A DNA stretch of 64,000 nucleotides from Alphaproteobacteria bacterium (GTDB lineage Bacteria > Pseudomonadota > Alphaproteobacteria > UBA9219), in assembly GCA_026225415.1 (NCBI GenBank), contig JAMFSS010000002.1:151915-215914 (forward strand), given 5' to 3'. Within the stretch, counting starts at the first letter, position 1; every line of letters begins with the position of its first letter. The position numbers and the translations under genes were made by a program. Under the pieces are notes generated by a model. That model was not told where the DNA came from and did no database searches. It worked only from the letters and a program-made list of their open reading frames with translations. Positions 30,963 to 41,078 of this stretch are shown piece after piece.

Positions 30963-31268
30963 TTACTTCCAATGGCCTTCCTGGAAATGATAACCGTCTT
31001 CGTGATGATCCCAACGGGGCGCTTCCCACACGGCGTGGGGATGCGGGGGTTGCGCATAATGGCCGGGGATCCAGACATGGCGTTCATCAACCCAACGCCA
31101 ATAACCGGGGCGCCAAACATAATCGGGGCCGGGCGCGACAGGAATGGCTTCAACAACGGGTGCCGGTGGCGGCGTGCCGATTGTCAGGTTAAAGCTGTCG
31201 GCAAAAGCAGCCGAAGACAGGGTCGCGAGCAACAAAGCGCCTGCAAGTAAGGATTTGTAGTTTTTCAT
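30963..31268 (-). CDS. secreted YXWGXW/WXXGXW-repeat protein
   Basis: The 101-residue protein has a signal peptide (MKNYKSLLAGALLLATLSSAAFA) and repeats of the form WRPGYWRW, VWIPGHY and FQEGHW, typical of the YXWGXW repeat family of small envelope proteins of unknown function. The second of two ATGs, at 31268, has GGAGAGG 5 bases upstream and is preferred. A paralogue with a lipobox lies at 62814. Confidence 0.85.
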   Translation of the reverse strand: MKNYKSLLAGALLLATLSSAAFADSFNLTIGTPPPAPVVEAIPVAPGPDYVWRPGYWRWVDERHVWIPGHYAQPPHPHAVWEAPRWDHHEDGYHFQEGHWK

Positions 31269-31312
31269 CATAGCCTCTCCCTCTGTTGTGAAACTTGCAT
31301 TGTAAAACCGAA

Positions 31313-32113
31313 TTACTTGAAATGATACGCGACACCCAGACGCAGCGCGGTGTCTTCGGTATGGCTGCCGGGTTCCTGCGCATAGCCGTTGATGGTCGCA
31401 TCATATTGCGGCTGGCTTTGCGCATAACGGAAATGGTCGTAATCCAATGTGCCGAACACTTCCAGTTTCGGGATGACCAGATAACCAGCTTTGAATCCCG
31501 CCTTATAAACACCGGCGGAACCCAAATCGAAATCGGTACTGTCGGTTGTCATCTTGCTGCCAAAGGTAGTGCCCACAGCGCCATAGGCGGTTAGCACCAA
31601 CTTGCTGATAGGGGCGATTTGAAACATCAACCCGCCCAAACTGTCGAAATTCTGATAATCTTCCGTCTGCCCTGCCCCCAGATTGCGATCCCAATAACGG
31701 TACCCCAAATCGAGATAGGGGGTGAGCATAACCATCCCGCCAAGCGGAAAACCCTTGCCGACTTTGCCGTCGATGTTGGTGATGCTTTCACTGGTGGTGC
31801 CTTGCAGCGATGTCGCGGGCGCATTGAAATACGCGCCGTTATAATGGGCATCGCCCCAATTCACCGACCCGTCGAGATCGAGATAGATATTGTTGTTGGT
31901 CATCATGCTCGCGCCGCCCGCGACCGAGCCCAGCCATCCATGTTCGCTGTCGGGCAGCGGCGTTACGGATTCCTGATAGCTGAAAAGCGATTCACCGCCC
32001 GCGATCCATATTGCGTTATTCTCGCTGCGTATCGCCGAGGTGTCGGCATGCGCCGCATAGGTCACGAGACACAAAAACGCCACACCAAAAACAAGCGAGG
32101 GGGAAATTCTCAT
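31313..32113 (-). CDS. outer-membrane beta-barrel protein
   Basis: The 266-residue protein has a signal peptide ending AAHA and then alternating amphipathic strands rich in Gly, Tyr and Asn, ending TALRLGVAYHFK. The near-terminal aromatic is the outer-membrane sorting signal, though Lys rather than Phe is last. Strands such as VMLTPYLDLGYRYWD and VYKAGFKAGYLVIP fit an 8- to 12-strand barrel, OmpW- or Omp25-like, but no family is certain. ATG at 32113, GGAG at 5 bases. Confidence 0.8.
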   Translation of the reverse strand: MRISPSLVFGVAFLCLVTYAAHADTSAIRSENNAIWIAGGESLFSYQESVTPLPDSEHGWLGSVAGGASMMTNNNIYLDLDGSVNWGDAHYNGAYFNAPATSLQGTTSESITNIDGKVGKGFPLGGMVMLTPYLDLGYRYWDRNLGAGQTEDYQNFDSLGGLMFQIAPISKLVLTAYGAVGTTFGSKMTTDSTDFDLGSAGVYKAGFKAGYLVIPKLEVFGTLDYDHFRYAQSQPQYDATINGYAQEPGSHTEDTALRLGVAYHFK

Positions 32114-32147
32114 CAAGGCTCCGCAGGAAAGATTCTAGACGCTGGAC

Positions 32148-32585
32148 TTATTCCCCAACAGTGCGCCAACTTCCATCCGGTTGCAAGCATGCCGTACCGT
32201 TGACGGCGGCACCATCCATCACCGATTGGAACTGGCGGCAGGTGCGGCCTTTGGAATCGATATAGGTCGGAACGGCTTGCGGCGCAGCCTGACGGGTCAA
32301 GGGGACCGGCTCGGCCAGTGGCGCCGGTTGCGCAGGAGGTGCGGTGATGATTTCGGTTTCCGCCGGTTGTTGATAGATAACCGTGGGCGCGGGCGCATAA
32401 TATCCGGGATAGCCATACCCATAGGCATAGGGCGCATAATAAGGCGCGTAATACGGGTTGTAAAAACCGCCGCCATAATAACCGCGGCCACCGATATCGA
32501 CCGAAAAATGATCGCGCGCCTGTGCCGCGGGTGCAACGCCAATGCAGACAAGGGCGGCGAGAGTGATAAGGGCAAAACGCTTCAT
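32148..32585 (-). CDS. secreted Gly/Tyr-rich protein with a surface-antigen-like C-terminus
   Basis: The 145-residue protein has a signal peptide (ends AQA), a Tyr/Gly/Pro-rich region (GGGFYNPYYAPYYAPYAYG) and a C-terminal GRTCRQFQSVMDGAAVNGTACLQPDGSW, which resembles the RT0821/Lpp0805 or 17-kDa antigen-type tail with two cysteines. AGGAGG stands 6 bases before the ATG. Function unknown; probably an envelope structural protein. Confidence 0.75.
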   Translation of the reverse strand: MKRFALITLAALVCIGVAPAAQARDHFSVDIGGRGYYGGGFYNPYYAPYYAPYAYGYGYPGYYAPAPTVIYQQPAETEIITAPPAQPAPLAEPVPLTRQAAPQAVPTYIDSKGRTCRQFQSVMDGAAVNGTACLQPDGSWRTVGE

Positions 32586-32645
32586 GGCAAACCTCCTGTT
32601 ATCTGACGGTTTATTAGGCGCTGTTTCTATGTCAAAATAAGGGCG

Positions 32646-33476
32646 TCACGACAACATTATTAAGGCAATCGCACCGGCCACCCAGCAATAGATGGCAAAG
32701 GGTTTCAATGCGCTGGTTTCGGTATGTTTAAAATACCGCATAAGAACCAACGTGCTGCCATAAGCCGTGACCCCCGCCACAATACCCGCCACGATAACCA
32801 TAGTGCCATCAAAGGCGATGGCGTCATGCGCCTTGATCATTTTAGGCACTTCCAGCACGCCCGCGCCCGCGATGATGGGGGTTGCCATCAGGAAGGAAAA
32901 ACGCGCGGCTTCTTTATGGGTCAGGCCTGCGATAACGCCGCCGACCATGGTTGAACCCGCGCGCGAAATGCCCGGAATGAGCGCAAGCGCCTGACAGGCA
33001 CCGATAATAAACGCGGCCTTGAAACCGACTTCATCGAGGTTCTTTTTGCCCGCATGTTTGATACGCTCACCGAAAAACAGGATGAAGCCGTTGACGATCA
33101 GGAACGCGGCGGCAATCACCGGCGTGCCGAAAATATCGCGCAGTTTATGTTCAAGCGCGAAGCCGAGGATAACGGCAGGCAGTGTCGCGGCACAAACCAA
33201 TGCAAAGATTTTACGTTCTCGTTTAATGGTGGCCGCATCGCCGCGCCCCAGAACGGCACAGGCAAAACCCGCCCAGTCGCGCCAGAAATAAAGCAACAAA
33301 GCGACCGCGGTGCCCAGATGAAGCACCACAAGGAAAGGCAGAAAGTCAGGCGATTTTTGATCGACCGACCAGCCCAACAGGCCGGGAAGGATGACGGCGT
33401 GCCCCAGGCTGCTGACCGGAAAAAGCTCGGTAGCGCCTTGCAAAATGGCGATAATAAGGGATTGTATATAGGTCAT
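32646..33476 (-). CDS. uppP: undecaprenyl-diphosphatase
   Basis: The 276-residue integral membrane protein has the BacA/UppP signatures ILQGATELFPVSSLGHAVILP near the start (Glu and the SSLGH pattern) and GISRAGSTMVGGVIAGL. It recycles undecaprenyl phosphate for peptidoglycan and O-antigen synthesis. The ATG at 33476 is chosen because the family begins with this sequence; a start at 33518 would add 14 unrelated residues. Confidence 0.95.
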   Translation of the reverse strand: MTYIQSLIIAILQGATELFPVSSLGHAVILPGLLGWSVDQKSPDFLPFLVVLHLGTAVALLLYFWRDWAGFACAVLGRGDAATIKRERKIFALVCAATLPAVILGFALEHKLRDIFGTPVIAAAFLIVNGFILFFGERIKHAGKKNLDEVGFKAAFIIGACQALALIPGISRAGSTMVGGVIAGLTHKEAARFSFLMATPIIAGAGVLEVPKMIKAHDAIAFDGTMVIVAGIVAGVTAYGSTLVLMRYFKHTETSALKPFAIYCWVAGAIALIMLS

Positions 33477-33624
33477 AGCGGATACTCGGTTCGGGTTTGG
33501 GCGGGGAAAGATAGGCATGAAGGAGGACGCGTTGCAAATTGAATCTGGGGCTTATTTATCGGGTTGCAGAATCAACCCCACCCTCTACATCTGTTAGTGT
33601 CTTCTCTTACCCCTGCCCCAAACC

Positions 33625-34479
33625 ATGTCCGATCCAAACGCCTGTTATGTTCGTCATTTTGTCGCATGCAATAAGTGCGACATGGGGCAATTTGCGCCTT
33701 TGTTCATCGATGGGCGGCGGTTTGGGTATGTGACCACCAAACTGGCGGGATTGTTACCGCGCGAAACAAGGTTGTTTGTGCCGCACGCCGACGGCATTGC
33801 GCTGGATGCAAAGTTTAACAGTTACGCCGCACGCAGCGAGGCGTTGATGCAGGCGACAAAATGGATTGCGGCGCGTTATGAGAAAAATCTGCGCAATGAG
33901 AAATATGCCGTTGTCGAAAAATGGGGCGATACGCCGATTGCGGAAATCGATCGCGTGGCTGTGCCGTGGTTTGGCGTGCGGGCGTGGGGCGTGCATGTCA
34001 ATGGTTATGTGCGCAAAGCGGATGGCATTTATTTATGGGTCGGCACACGCGCTGACGACCGGCCAGCCGACCCCGGCAAGCTGGATAATCTGATTGGCGG
34101 CGGGCAACCGATTGGATTAAGCGAGCGCGAAAATTTGTGCAAGGAAGCCAAAGAGGAAGCGGGCATTGAAGAAGCGCTGGCAATGACGGCGAAACTGGCG
34201 CGGACAATGGATTACCGCATGCAGCGCAGCGACGGGTTGCGCACCGATACTTTATTTATTTATGATCTGGAATTGCCGCAGGATTTTGTGCCGCAGAACA
34301 CCGATGGCGAAGTCGCGCGGTTTGATCTTATGCCGTTACGCGAAGTCGCGGCGATTGTGCGCGACACCAATAAATTCAAATTCAACTGCAATCTGGTGAT
34401 TATCGATTTCCTGATGCGGCATGGATTTATTACGGCGCAGGATGACGCGCATACTCCGCTTGCGAAATGGCTAGAATAA
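33625..34479 (+). CDS. Nudix hydrolase with N-terminal DUF4743-type domain
   Basis: The 284-residue protein has an N-terminal domain (FAPLFIDGRRFGYVTTKLAGLL) as in thiamine-pyrophosphokinase-linked Nudix proteins, and a Nudix box GGGQPIGLSERENLCKEAKEEAGI in which Lys stands where Arg is usual (KEAKEE). Substrates of the family include damaged thiamine diphosphate analogues. No Shine-Dalgarno was identified. It is convergent with the HTH-like gene at 34490. Confidence 0.85.
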   Translation: MSDPNACYVRHFVACNKCDMGQFAPLFIDGRRFGYVTTKLAGLLPRETRLFVPHADGIALDAKFNSYAARSEALMQATKWIAARYEKNLRNEKYAVVEKWGDTPIAEIDRVAVPWFGVRAWGVHVNGYVRKADGIYLWVGTRADDRPADPGKLDNLIGGGQPIGLSERENLCKEAKEEAGIEEALAMTAKLARTMDYRMQRSDGLRTDTLFIYDLELPQDFVPQNTDGEVARFDLMPLREVAAIVRDTNKFKFNCNLVIIDFLMRHGFITAQDDAHTPLAKWLE

Positions 34480-34489
34480 GGTTGGCAAC

Positions 34490-34897
34490 TCAGCCCCGCA
34501 TATAAGCTATTTGCCGAGCAAAGGGCATAGCGCGAAGTTCTCTGCCCAGCTCCCCCAACGAAATCGGCTTCAGGTAATCGGCCAAAGTGTTACCAAACTC
34601 TGGCATCCACACAGGTGAAATTTCTGACCCGGGCAGATCGCGTAAAGCATCAAACGCTTCAAGCCCATCCGTCGCCGCAGCGCCGCCACGCCTTTGTAAA
34701 ATATTGACAACCATACGCAGCTGATCACCTCTGGGGACGGCTTTGTCCGTTATCCAATTGACCAATTTCTCTTCGCGCGTGGAACAAAAATACGCCCAGC
34801 TTGAACGGTCATAAAATTGCGTTTCATCCAGCAATCTTTTGATTGCTGTGGCCAAAGGACTGTAGGCGGCATCTCCACGTTCGACTGGGTCTGTCAT
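34490..34897 (-). CDS. hypothetical protein with a possible HTH
   Basis: The 135-residue protein starts MTDPVERGD and includes AIKRLLDETQFYDRSSWAYFCSTREEKLVNWITDKAVPRGDQLRMVVNIL, whose spacing resembles a Cro/XRE-type helix-turn-helix followed by a P-R loop. No other domain is visible. GAAAG precedes the ATG by 8 bases. It is followed upstream by a 110-base A+T-rich gap that may hold its promoter. Confidence 0.6.
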   Translation of the reverse strand: MTDPVERGDAAYSPLATAIKRLLDETQFYDRSSWAYFCSTREEKLVNWITDKAVPRGDQLRMVVNILQRRGGAAATDGLEAFDALRDLPGSEISPVWMPEFGNTLADYLKPISLGELGRELRAMPFARQIAYMRG

Positions 34898-35007
34898 ATT
34901 GTTTGCTTTCTACAAAATGGCTCAAATTATTTTGATAATTTACGTCTAAACTTTATCAGATTGATCATTGTCTGCAACAAAGCAAATTATAGTTAATAAA
35001 CATAAGT

Positions 35008-35919
35008 TTATAGAATCCCGATCCGCTTGATTTCCCATCGCAATTCAATGCCTGAATGGTCGCGCACGCGGCGGCGCACTTCTTCACCCAACGCTTCGAT
35101 ATCGGATGCTGTGGCGTTACCGGTATTGATCAAAAAGTTGCAATGTTTTTCCGACATCATCGCCTGGCCCATTTTTAACCCACGACAACCTGCCGCATCG
35201 ATCAACTGCCACGACTTATGACCTTCCGGATTGGCGAAGGTTGAGCCGCCGGTTTTCTCGCGTATTGGTTGGCTGTCGGCGCGGGATGTTTGGATTTCAT
35301 TCATGCGGGTTTGGATGGCGTCACGCTCGTCTGGCGTGCCGCGCAGCAAAGCCGACACAAAAATCACATCATCCGGCACGTCTGTGTGGCGATATGAAAA
35401 ACCGATTTCATCCTGTGTCAAAGTTTGGCGCAGCCCGTCGCGCGTGACGATGTCCGCCGATACAACAATATCTTTGAACTCGCGCCCATAAGAACCGCCG
35501 TTCATGCGTAACCCGCCACCGATGGTTCCCGGTATGCCGCACAGAAATTCCATACCCGCCAAACCGGTACTTTGCGCGGCGCGCGCAACATTCAGATCTA
35601 TAGCCGCAGCCCCCGCGCGAAGAAAATCATTTTCGGGTTTAATGGTAGCAAAGCTTGGAGAGAAACGAATGACGATGCCCGGCACGCCGCCATCGCGAAT
35701 AAGCAGGTTGGAGGCTGCGCCGATAACGGTAACAGGAACATCACGCGGACATGCAGATAAAAACACAGCCAAATCTTCTTCATCCGCCGGACGAAACAGA
35801 ACTTCGGCAGGGCCGCCAACGCGAAACCATGTTTGGTCGGCCAGCGGCGCATTGGCGATAAGCTTGCCGCGCACGGTTGGCAATTGGTTGATAAGAGCGC
35901 CGTTTTCAAACATGGGCAT
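35008..35919 (-). CDS. murB: UDP-N-acetylenolpyruvoylglucosamine reductase
   Basis: The 303-residue flavoprotein reduces UDP-GlcNAc enolpyruvate to UDP-MurNAc. Motifs: TWFRVGGPAEVLFRP, GAASNLLIRDGG, GIPGTIGGGLRMNGGSYG, and the C-terminal RVRDHSGIELRWEIKRIG. The ATG at 35919 is chosen because the upstream extension lies in another gene; it overlaps the amidotransferase stop by 14 bases. An ATG at 35913 is equally plausible. Confidence 0.95.
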   Translation of the reverse strand: MPMFENGALINQLPTVRGKLIANAPLADQTWFRVGGPAEVLFRPADEEDLAVFLSACPRDVPVTVIGAASNLLIRDGGVPGIVIRFSPSFATIKPENDFLRAGAAAIDLNVARAAQSTGLAGMEFLCGIPGTIGGGLRMNGGSYGREFKDIVVSADIVTRDGLRQTLTQDEIGFSYRHTDVPDDVIFVSALLRGTPDERDAIQTRMNEIQTSRADSQPIREKTGGSTFANPEGHKSWQLIDAAGCRGLKMGQAMMSEKHCNFLINTGNATASDIEALGEEVRRRVRDHSGIELRWEIKRIGIL

Positions 35920-36637
35920 GGCGGCGGTTAAGAAATTCGCTGAGCGCCGGCACGAGTTTGGGCGAGTCCAATGGTTCGCAGTCATAAGACGCCAATGCTT
36001 TTTCATACAGCGTTACATCCACGGCGGCTTTTTTCTGCCAGCCGCGTGTCGTGTCGCGGCCAATATCGGCTGTGTATTCGGGGTGCGCCTGAAACGACAG
36101 GCCAAATCGGCCATAGGCCAATGCGCCGTTAGGACAGAAGGATGATGAAGCCAGAATGATTGCACTGTCCGGCACGACAACAACCTGATCCTGATGCATC
36201 GCCGCCAGATTGATGAAGGATTGTTCCAGACCCAGACATTTTTTACCCGCTTCGGATAGACCGTAGCTGTGAATGCCGATGCAACGGCCTTTGTCGGATT
36301 TTTCGACCACGCCGCCCATGGCTTGCGCCATAAGTTGATGACCGAAACAGATGCCGAGTGTGGGAATGGATGCCGCCAACGCCGCGCGCACAAAATCGCG
36401 CATCGCCGGCAACCACGCATGATCTTCGTACACCGCAGAAGGCGAGCCGGAAATAATCCAGCCATCCAGCGATTGCGGGTTTGGCACCGCATCACCATCG
36501 TAAATGCTGAACACAGAAAAAGTAATTTCTGTATGCTCTGCGAAATAGGCGCGGAACATATCCGTGTAATTTCCGTATTTTTGGCGCGTCACGATATAGG
36601 ACGGGCAACCCATTTCCAGGATACCGATATGGGGCAT
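35906..36637 (-). CDS. class I glutamine amidotransferase-like protein
   Basis: The 243-residue protein has the nucleophile elbow GICFGHQLMAQA with Cys near 97 and the triad histidine in FQAHPEY, as in GuaA-type and GATase1 proteins such as PF00117 members. It begins one base after murC and overlaps murB, so it is embedded in the mur cluster. The oxyanion strand (GWIISGSPSAVYED) is present. No synthetase partner is attached. The substrate is not known; a role in amidating a cell-wall or glutamate-gamma compound is inference only. Confidence 0.85.
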   Translation of the reverse strand: MPHIGILEMGCPSYIVTRQKYGNYTDMFRAYFAEHTEITFSVFSIYDGDAVPNPQSLDGWIISGSPSAVYEDHAWLPAMRDFVRAALAASIPTLGICFGHQLMAQAMGGVVEKSDKGRCIGIHSYGLSEAGKKCLGLEQSFINLAAMHQDQVVVVPDSAIILASSSFCPNGALAYGRFGLSFQAHPEYTADIGRDTTRGWQKKAAVDVTLYEKALASYDCEPLDSPKLVPALSEFLNRRHAHV

Positions 36638-36638
36638 G

Positions 36639-38102
36639 TTAATTTGCTTTTTTGGCGGGCGATTGCGCAATCGCTTCCAGCTCACCCGGCAAGGCATAGG
36701 CCCACTGGCTTATGGTGCCCGCACCAAGGCATATAACATAATCACCCGGCTGTGCGATGTCGGCGACCATTGCCGCAAGATTTTTGGGATCGGGCAAGGC
36801 ATAGACATCGCGGTGACCGTGGGCGCGGAGGCCTTCGACCAGCGTATCGCGGTTGATATTTTCAATCGGTTGTTCGCCCGCGGCATAGACATCGGAAACA
36901 ATTACGCTGTCGGCGTCATTGAATGCTTTGCAAAAATCACCGAACAGGCTTTGCAGGCGCGAATAGCGATGAGGTTGCATGACGGCGATGATTTTGCCCT
37001 GCTCGCCTTTGGCCTGTTGCGCGGCTTTCAACGTCGCGGCGATTTCAACCGGATGATGGCCGTAATCATCGACAATCGTGATATTGTTTACGGTACCGGT
37101 GCGGGTGAAACGGCGCTTGACGCCTTCAAATTTCGCGAAGGCCAGACGCAACACGGCATCGGTGAAACCCAGCTGAATACCGACACTCAGCGCGGCCAAA
37201 GCATTTTGCACATTATGTTGACCGATAACGGGCAAGAAGATTCCATCAATAACCCGCGTCGTGTCATTTTTGCGATCGGCGATAGTTACGTCAAAACGGG
37301 TGCCATCCATTTTCGCTTCCATATTGGTCGCTCGAATATCGGCTTGCGGTGAAAAACCATAGGTGACGATTTTGCGGTCTTGGACGCGGGCGATCAGTTC
37401 TTGCACTTCGGGATGGTCGACACACAAAACGGCGAAACCGTAAAACGGGATGTTGGTGACAAAGGTTTCATAGGCGCGGCGCACCGCGTCAAAATCCTGA
37501 TAATGATCCATATGTTCGGGGTCGATATTGGTGACAATCGCGACCGTGGCCGGAAGTTTGGTGAAACTACCGTCGCTTTCGTCCGATTCCACCACCATCC
37601 ATTCGCCGCTGCCCAAACGCGCATTGGTGCCATAGGCGTTGATGATGCCGCCATTGATAACCGTGGGGTCAAGTTGTGCCACTTCGAACAAAGACGCCAC
37701 CATGGATGTGGTCGTCGTTTTGCCATGCGTGCCGCCGACCGCAACCGCCCATTTCAGGCGCATGAGTTCGCCCAGCATTTCGGCGCGGCGCACAATGGGA
37801 AGGAACGCGGCGCGTGCCGCAACCGCTTCGGGATTGTCGCGTTTGACGGCCGATGACACCACCACCACATTGGCATTTTCCACATTTTCGGCGCGGTGGC
37901 CGACAGCAACATTAATGCCTTTGTCGCGCAATCGTTTGACGTTGGCGTTGTCGCTTTGGTCGCTGCCCTGTACTTTGTAACCCAGATTAAACAAAATCTC
38001 GGCAATGCCGCTCATCCCTATGCCGCCGATGCCGATGAAGTGAATCGTGCCGACCGATTGCGGCGAGAAATGCGTGCGGGTTGTGGCGTGAGTCCAATTC
38101 AT
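36639..38102 (-). CDS. murC: UDP-N-acetylmuramate-L-alanine ligase
   Basis: The 487-residue Mur ligase has the N-terminal Rossmann motif [17 protein letters not shown], the ATP loop [23 protein letters not shown], and QPHRYSRL in the C-terminal domain. It adds L-alanine to UDP-MurNAc. The ATG overlaps the murG stop by four bases (ATGA). Confidence 0.98.
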   Translation of the reverse strand: MNWTHATTRTHFSPQSVGTIHFIGIGGIGMSGIAEILFNLGYKVQGSDQSDNANVKRLRDKGINVAVGHRAENVENANVVVVSSAVKRDNPEAVAARAAFLPIVRRAEMLGELMRLKWAVAVGGTHGKTTTTSMVASLFEVAQLDPTVINGGIINAYGTNARLGSGEWMVVESDESDGSFTKLPATVAIVTNIDPEHMDHYQDFDAVRRAYETFVTNIPFYGFAVLCVDHPEVQELIARVQDRKIVTYGFSPQADIRATNMEAKMDGTRFDVTIADRKNDTTRVIDGIFLPVIGQHNVQNALAALSVGIQLGFTDAVLRLAFAKFEGVKRRFTRTGTVNNITIVDDYGHHPVEIAATLKAAQQAKGEQGKIIAVMQPHRYSRLQSLFGDFCKAFNDADSVIVSDVYAAGEQPIENINRDTLVEGLRAHGHRDVYALPDPKNLAAMVADIAQPGDYVICLGAGTISQWAYALPGELEAIAQSPAKKAN

Positions 38103-39235
38103 GCGGCGAAATCCTGAGAGTAAAAAGAAACAGAACGGGAAGATTTAACAATGTCGGCCACGCAATCGGCCAACGCGTCGGCCGCCGTGACCTTGCCCCA
38201 CGCGCGGGAAGCCGCCGCCGTTTTGGTGAGGGTTGATGGCAAGGCCATCAGCGATTCCAGACGTATCGCCAACGCTTCAGGTGTAAAGGCCTGTTCGGGG
38301 ATAATCCATGCGCCGCCAGCTTCCGCTACCGCTTCCGCATTGGCGCTTTGTTCGCCCGCATGACCATGGGGATAAGGAACGAGAATGGATGGACGTCCAA
38401 TAGTAGTGAGTTCGGCAATTGTTGATCCACCCGCGCGACAAATGACCAAATGCACATCGGCCATACGTTCCGGCACATCGCGGAAGAAGGTCGAAAGTTC
38501 GGCATCGACACCGGCGGCGGCAAACGCCGAACGCGCAGATTCCACATCATCCTTGCGGCATTGTTGCGAGATAATAATACGGCGGCGCAAATGTTCGGGC
38601 ATCAACGCCAGGGCTTGCGGCACCACATGGCTGAACACGCGCGCGCCAAGGCTTCCGCCCATCACCAGAATTTTCACCGCACCGTCGTCGGAAAGCCCCG
38701 CATAGGGTGTCCCGCGCAACGCCATAAAGGACGGGCGCACAGGATTGCCGGTATAGACCAGCCGCAATTTCGATGAGGGTTTGAGTCCGGCGACCTGCGG
38801 GAACGATGTCGCGATAATGCGCGCCTTTTCCATCATGACGCGGTTGGCACGCCCCAAAACCGCATTTTGTTCATGCAAAATGATGGGAATATTCATTTGC
38901 GCGGCGGCATAGAGTGTCGGCACCGAAGGATACCCGCCAAAACCCACAACCACATCGGGACGCAATTTGCCCAGACGGTGACGCGCCTGCAAAACACCGA
39001 TGCCCATTTCAACAACACTGCGGATTTTGCCGATAACGCCCGCGCCCAGACTTTTGGCGCGGGTGCGGAAAACGGGCACCAACAAATCATCGCTGAATTT
39101 CGTGCCGCGTTGGTCGGTCATCAGGGCGACGCGATAGCCACGTCCCAATAATTCACGCGCCAAGGCTTCCGCCGGAAAAATATGGCCGCCTGTGCCGCCT
39201 GCGGCCAAAATCACGAAAGGTACGGGTTCACTCAT
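38099..39235 (-). CDS. murG: UDP-GlcNAc:lipid I GlcNAc transferase
   Basis: The 378-residue glycosyltransferase makes lipid II at the inner face of the membrane. It has [10 protein letters not shown] at the start, [22 protein letters not shown] and the C-terminal [11 protein letters not shown] with [11 protein letters not shown]. The ATG at 39235 overlaps sppA by 8 bases; an upstream start five codons earlier is possible. It precedes murC. Confidence 0.97.
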   Translation of the reverse strand: MSEPVPFVILAAGGTGGHIFPAEALARELLGRGYRVALMTDQRGTKFSDDLLVPVFRTRAKSLGAGVIGKIRSVVEMGIGVLQARHRLGKLRPDVVVGFGGYPSVPTLYAAAQMNIPIILHEQNAVLGRANRVMMEKARIIATSFPQVAGLKPSSKLRLVYTGNPVRPSFMALRGTPYAGLSDDGAVKILVMGGSLGARVFSHVVPQALALMPEHLRRRIIISQQCRKDDVESARSAFAAAGVDAELSTFFRDVPERMADVHLVICRAGGSTIAELTTIGRPSILVPYPHGHAGEQSANAEAVAEAGGAWIIPEQAFTPEALAIRLESLMALPSTLTKTAAASRAWGKVTAADALADCVADIVKSSRSVSFYSQDFAA

Positions 39236-41009
39236 GTACGATACCCACATTCATTTGCGCCGATACCGGCCTTGTTGCCATTTGCGCGCCGCCCAATAAG
39301 GGCGACAACAAAACCTGCATCCGGTTTAATGTCGCGGACGCATCGGAAAACGACGCGCTTTCCGCCCCCATATGGTGGAACAGTTTCATGATGCGTTCCG
39401 CAGGGCTTGGCGGTGTCGGGAAAGTTTCCAAATCCACCGGCGCATTGCCCTCCAGCTTCAGGATTTTACGAATGTCGGATAACGCAACATCATAACCGCC
39501 CAATTCATCGACCAGACCAATTTTGACAGCCTGGTCACCCGTCCATACGCGACCCTTGGCGATATCCGGCATTTTTTCCATCGGGATTTTACGCGCTGAA
39601 GCCACATTGCTGACAAACGCGTGATAGGCGTTATCGAGCAAGGCATTGACGCGGGCGCGTTGCGGCGCGGTGAAAGTGGATTCAGGATTCCACATGCCCG
39701 CATTTTCCGAACTCGATGCGCCGTCGAACGACACGCCCAGTTTTTGCAGCAAGCCATTATTGGCAAATTTTCCGGCAACAACGCCGATCGAACCGGTCAA
39801 TGTGCCGGGGTCGGCGATAATCTTGTCGCCATTCATCGCAATCCAATAACCGCCTGATGCCGCGGTTTCACCCATCGACACGATAACCGGTTTACCTTTT
39901 TTCTGGGCGTGGATCATCGCGCGGCGAATGGTTTCCGATGCGGCGGGGCTTCCGCCCGGGCTGTCGACGCGGAACAAAATCGCTTTCACATCTTTGTTAT
40001 CGGCGGCATCGTCAAACGCGCTGGCGATATCATCGGCGCCCATAACCTTGTCGGCCATTAAACCACCGCCTTCGCCGCCCTTGTCGGTGATAAGGCCGGT
40101 GCCGTAAATCACCGCGATTTTGGTTGCGTCTTTGGAAGCACCACCATCGGTGTAATCCAGATAGGATCCGACATCGACCTGTTTGGAATCCTTGCCTGCC
40201 TTGGCGTCCAGCTCATCATCCAATTCATCGGCATAAGCCAGTTTGGTGACCAGCCCTTCCTGTTTCGCTTCTTCATCCGTATAGGGGCCGCGCGCCATGA
40301 TGTCTTTGACATGCGCCATATCCCATTGGCGGCTTTCGGCGATGCCGCCCGCGATCTGGTCGGCCAGATTTTGCACCATCACTTCCATTTCGGCTTTGAC
40401 GGGCGGCGAGAAACTGTCGCGCTGTCCCATTTCCATAAAGGATTTATATTCTTCGCGTTGCATGAAATCGGCGATGATGCCGATTTTATCCAAAGCCGAT
40501 TTACCAAACGGCGATTGCAATGATACGCCCGTTAAACTGACGGTGCCGACAGGTTGCAGCCAGATATTCTCGAACGCGCTGGCCAGAAAATAGGCGCGGT
40601 TGCCGGTGCCAAAATCCCCAAAATCTGTCCCAAATGCATAGGTGAATTTGCCGCTGCTGCGGAAACGCGCCAGTGCCGCGCGGATTTCCTGCGCCTGCGC
40701 CAGATCGGGTTGTTCGCCGCCAAAACGCGCCGCAATGCCTTTGACATGCGCATCATCCTTGGCGATATCGATGGCGCGAAGGATATCCAGCAACGCTACG
40801 GGTTCATCCGCTGACGCCAGATTAAAAGGCGAAGGATCGTTTTGTTCGACAATCGGCTGGTTGAAATCGAGCGTCAAGATAACCGCATTGGGTTCAGGCT
40901 CCACATGGGTTTGGGCGCGTGCGATCAATGCCCCGACCAGTACAACCAGAGCGACAACAGCGAAGCCGATGACGGCGAAAAAACGGGTGATGAATTTCAG
41001 CACGAGCAT
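39228..41009 (-). CDS. sppA: signal peptide peptidase SppA, 67-kDa type
   Basis: The 593-residue protein has one N-terminal membrane helix (9-31) and two tandem S49 domains. The catalytic pair is Lys189 in EEYKSF and Ser385 in TAASGGYW, matching the E. coli enzyme, which uses Lys from the first repeat and Ser from the second. It degrades cleaved signal peptides in the periplasm. It stands at the head of the mur run and overlaps murG, which is an unusual neighbour for it. Confidence 0.96.
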   Translation of the reverse strand: MLVLKFITRFFAVIGFAVVALVVLVGALIARAQTHVEPEPNAVILTLDFNQPIVEQNDPSPFNLASADEPVALLDILRAIDIAKDDAHVKGIAARFGGEQPDLAQAQEIRAALARFRSSGKFTYAFGTDFGDFGTGNRAYFLASAFENIWLQPVGTVSLTGVSLQSPFGKSALDKIGIIADFMQREEYKSFMEMGQRDSFSPPVKAEMEVMVQNLADQIAGGIAESRQWDMAHVKDIMARGPYTDEEAKQEGLVTKLAYADELDDELDAKAGKDSKQVDVGSYLDYTDGGASKDATKIAVIYGTGLITDKGGEGGGLMADKVMGADDIASAFDDAADNKDVKAILFRVDSPGGSPAASETIRRAMIHAQKKGKPVIVSMGETAASGGYWIAMNGDKIIADPGTLTGSIGVVAGKFANNGLLQKLGVSFDGASSSENAGMWNPESTFTAPQRARVNALLDNAYHAFVSNVASARKIPMEKMPDIAKGRVWTGDQAVKIGLVDELGGYDVALSDIRKILKLEGNAPVDLETFPTPPSPAERIMKLFHHMGAESASFSDASATLNRMQVLLSPLLGGAQMATRPVSAQMNVGIVHE

Positions 41010-41078
41010 ACCTTTGCGGAGGGAAAAGAGAGTGCTAAAGAATTAACTTAGTTTTACCTCCTTGTCACTTGTAAATAA

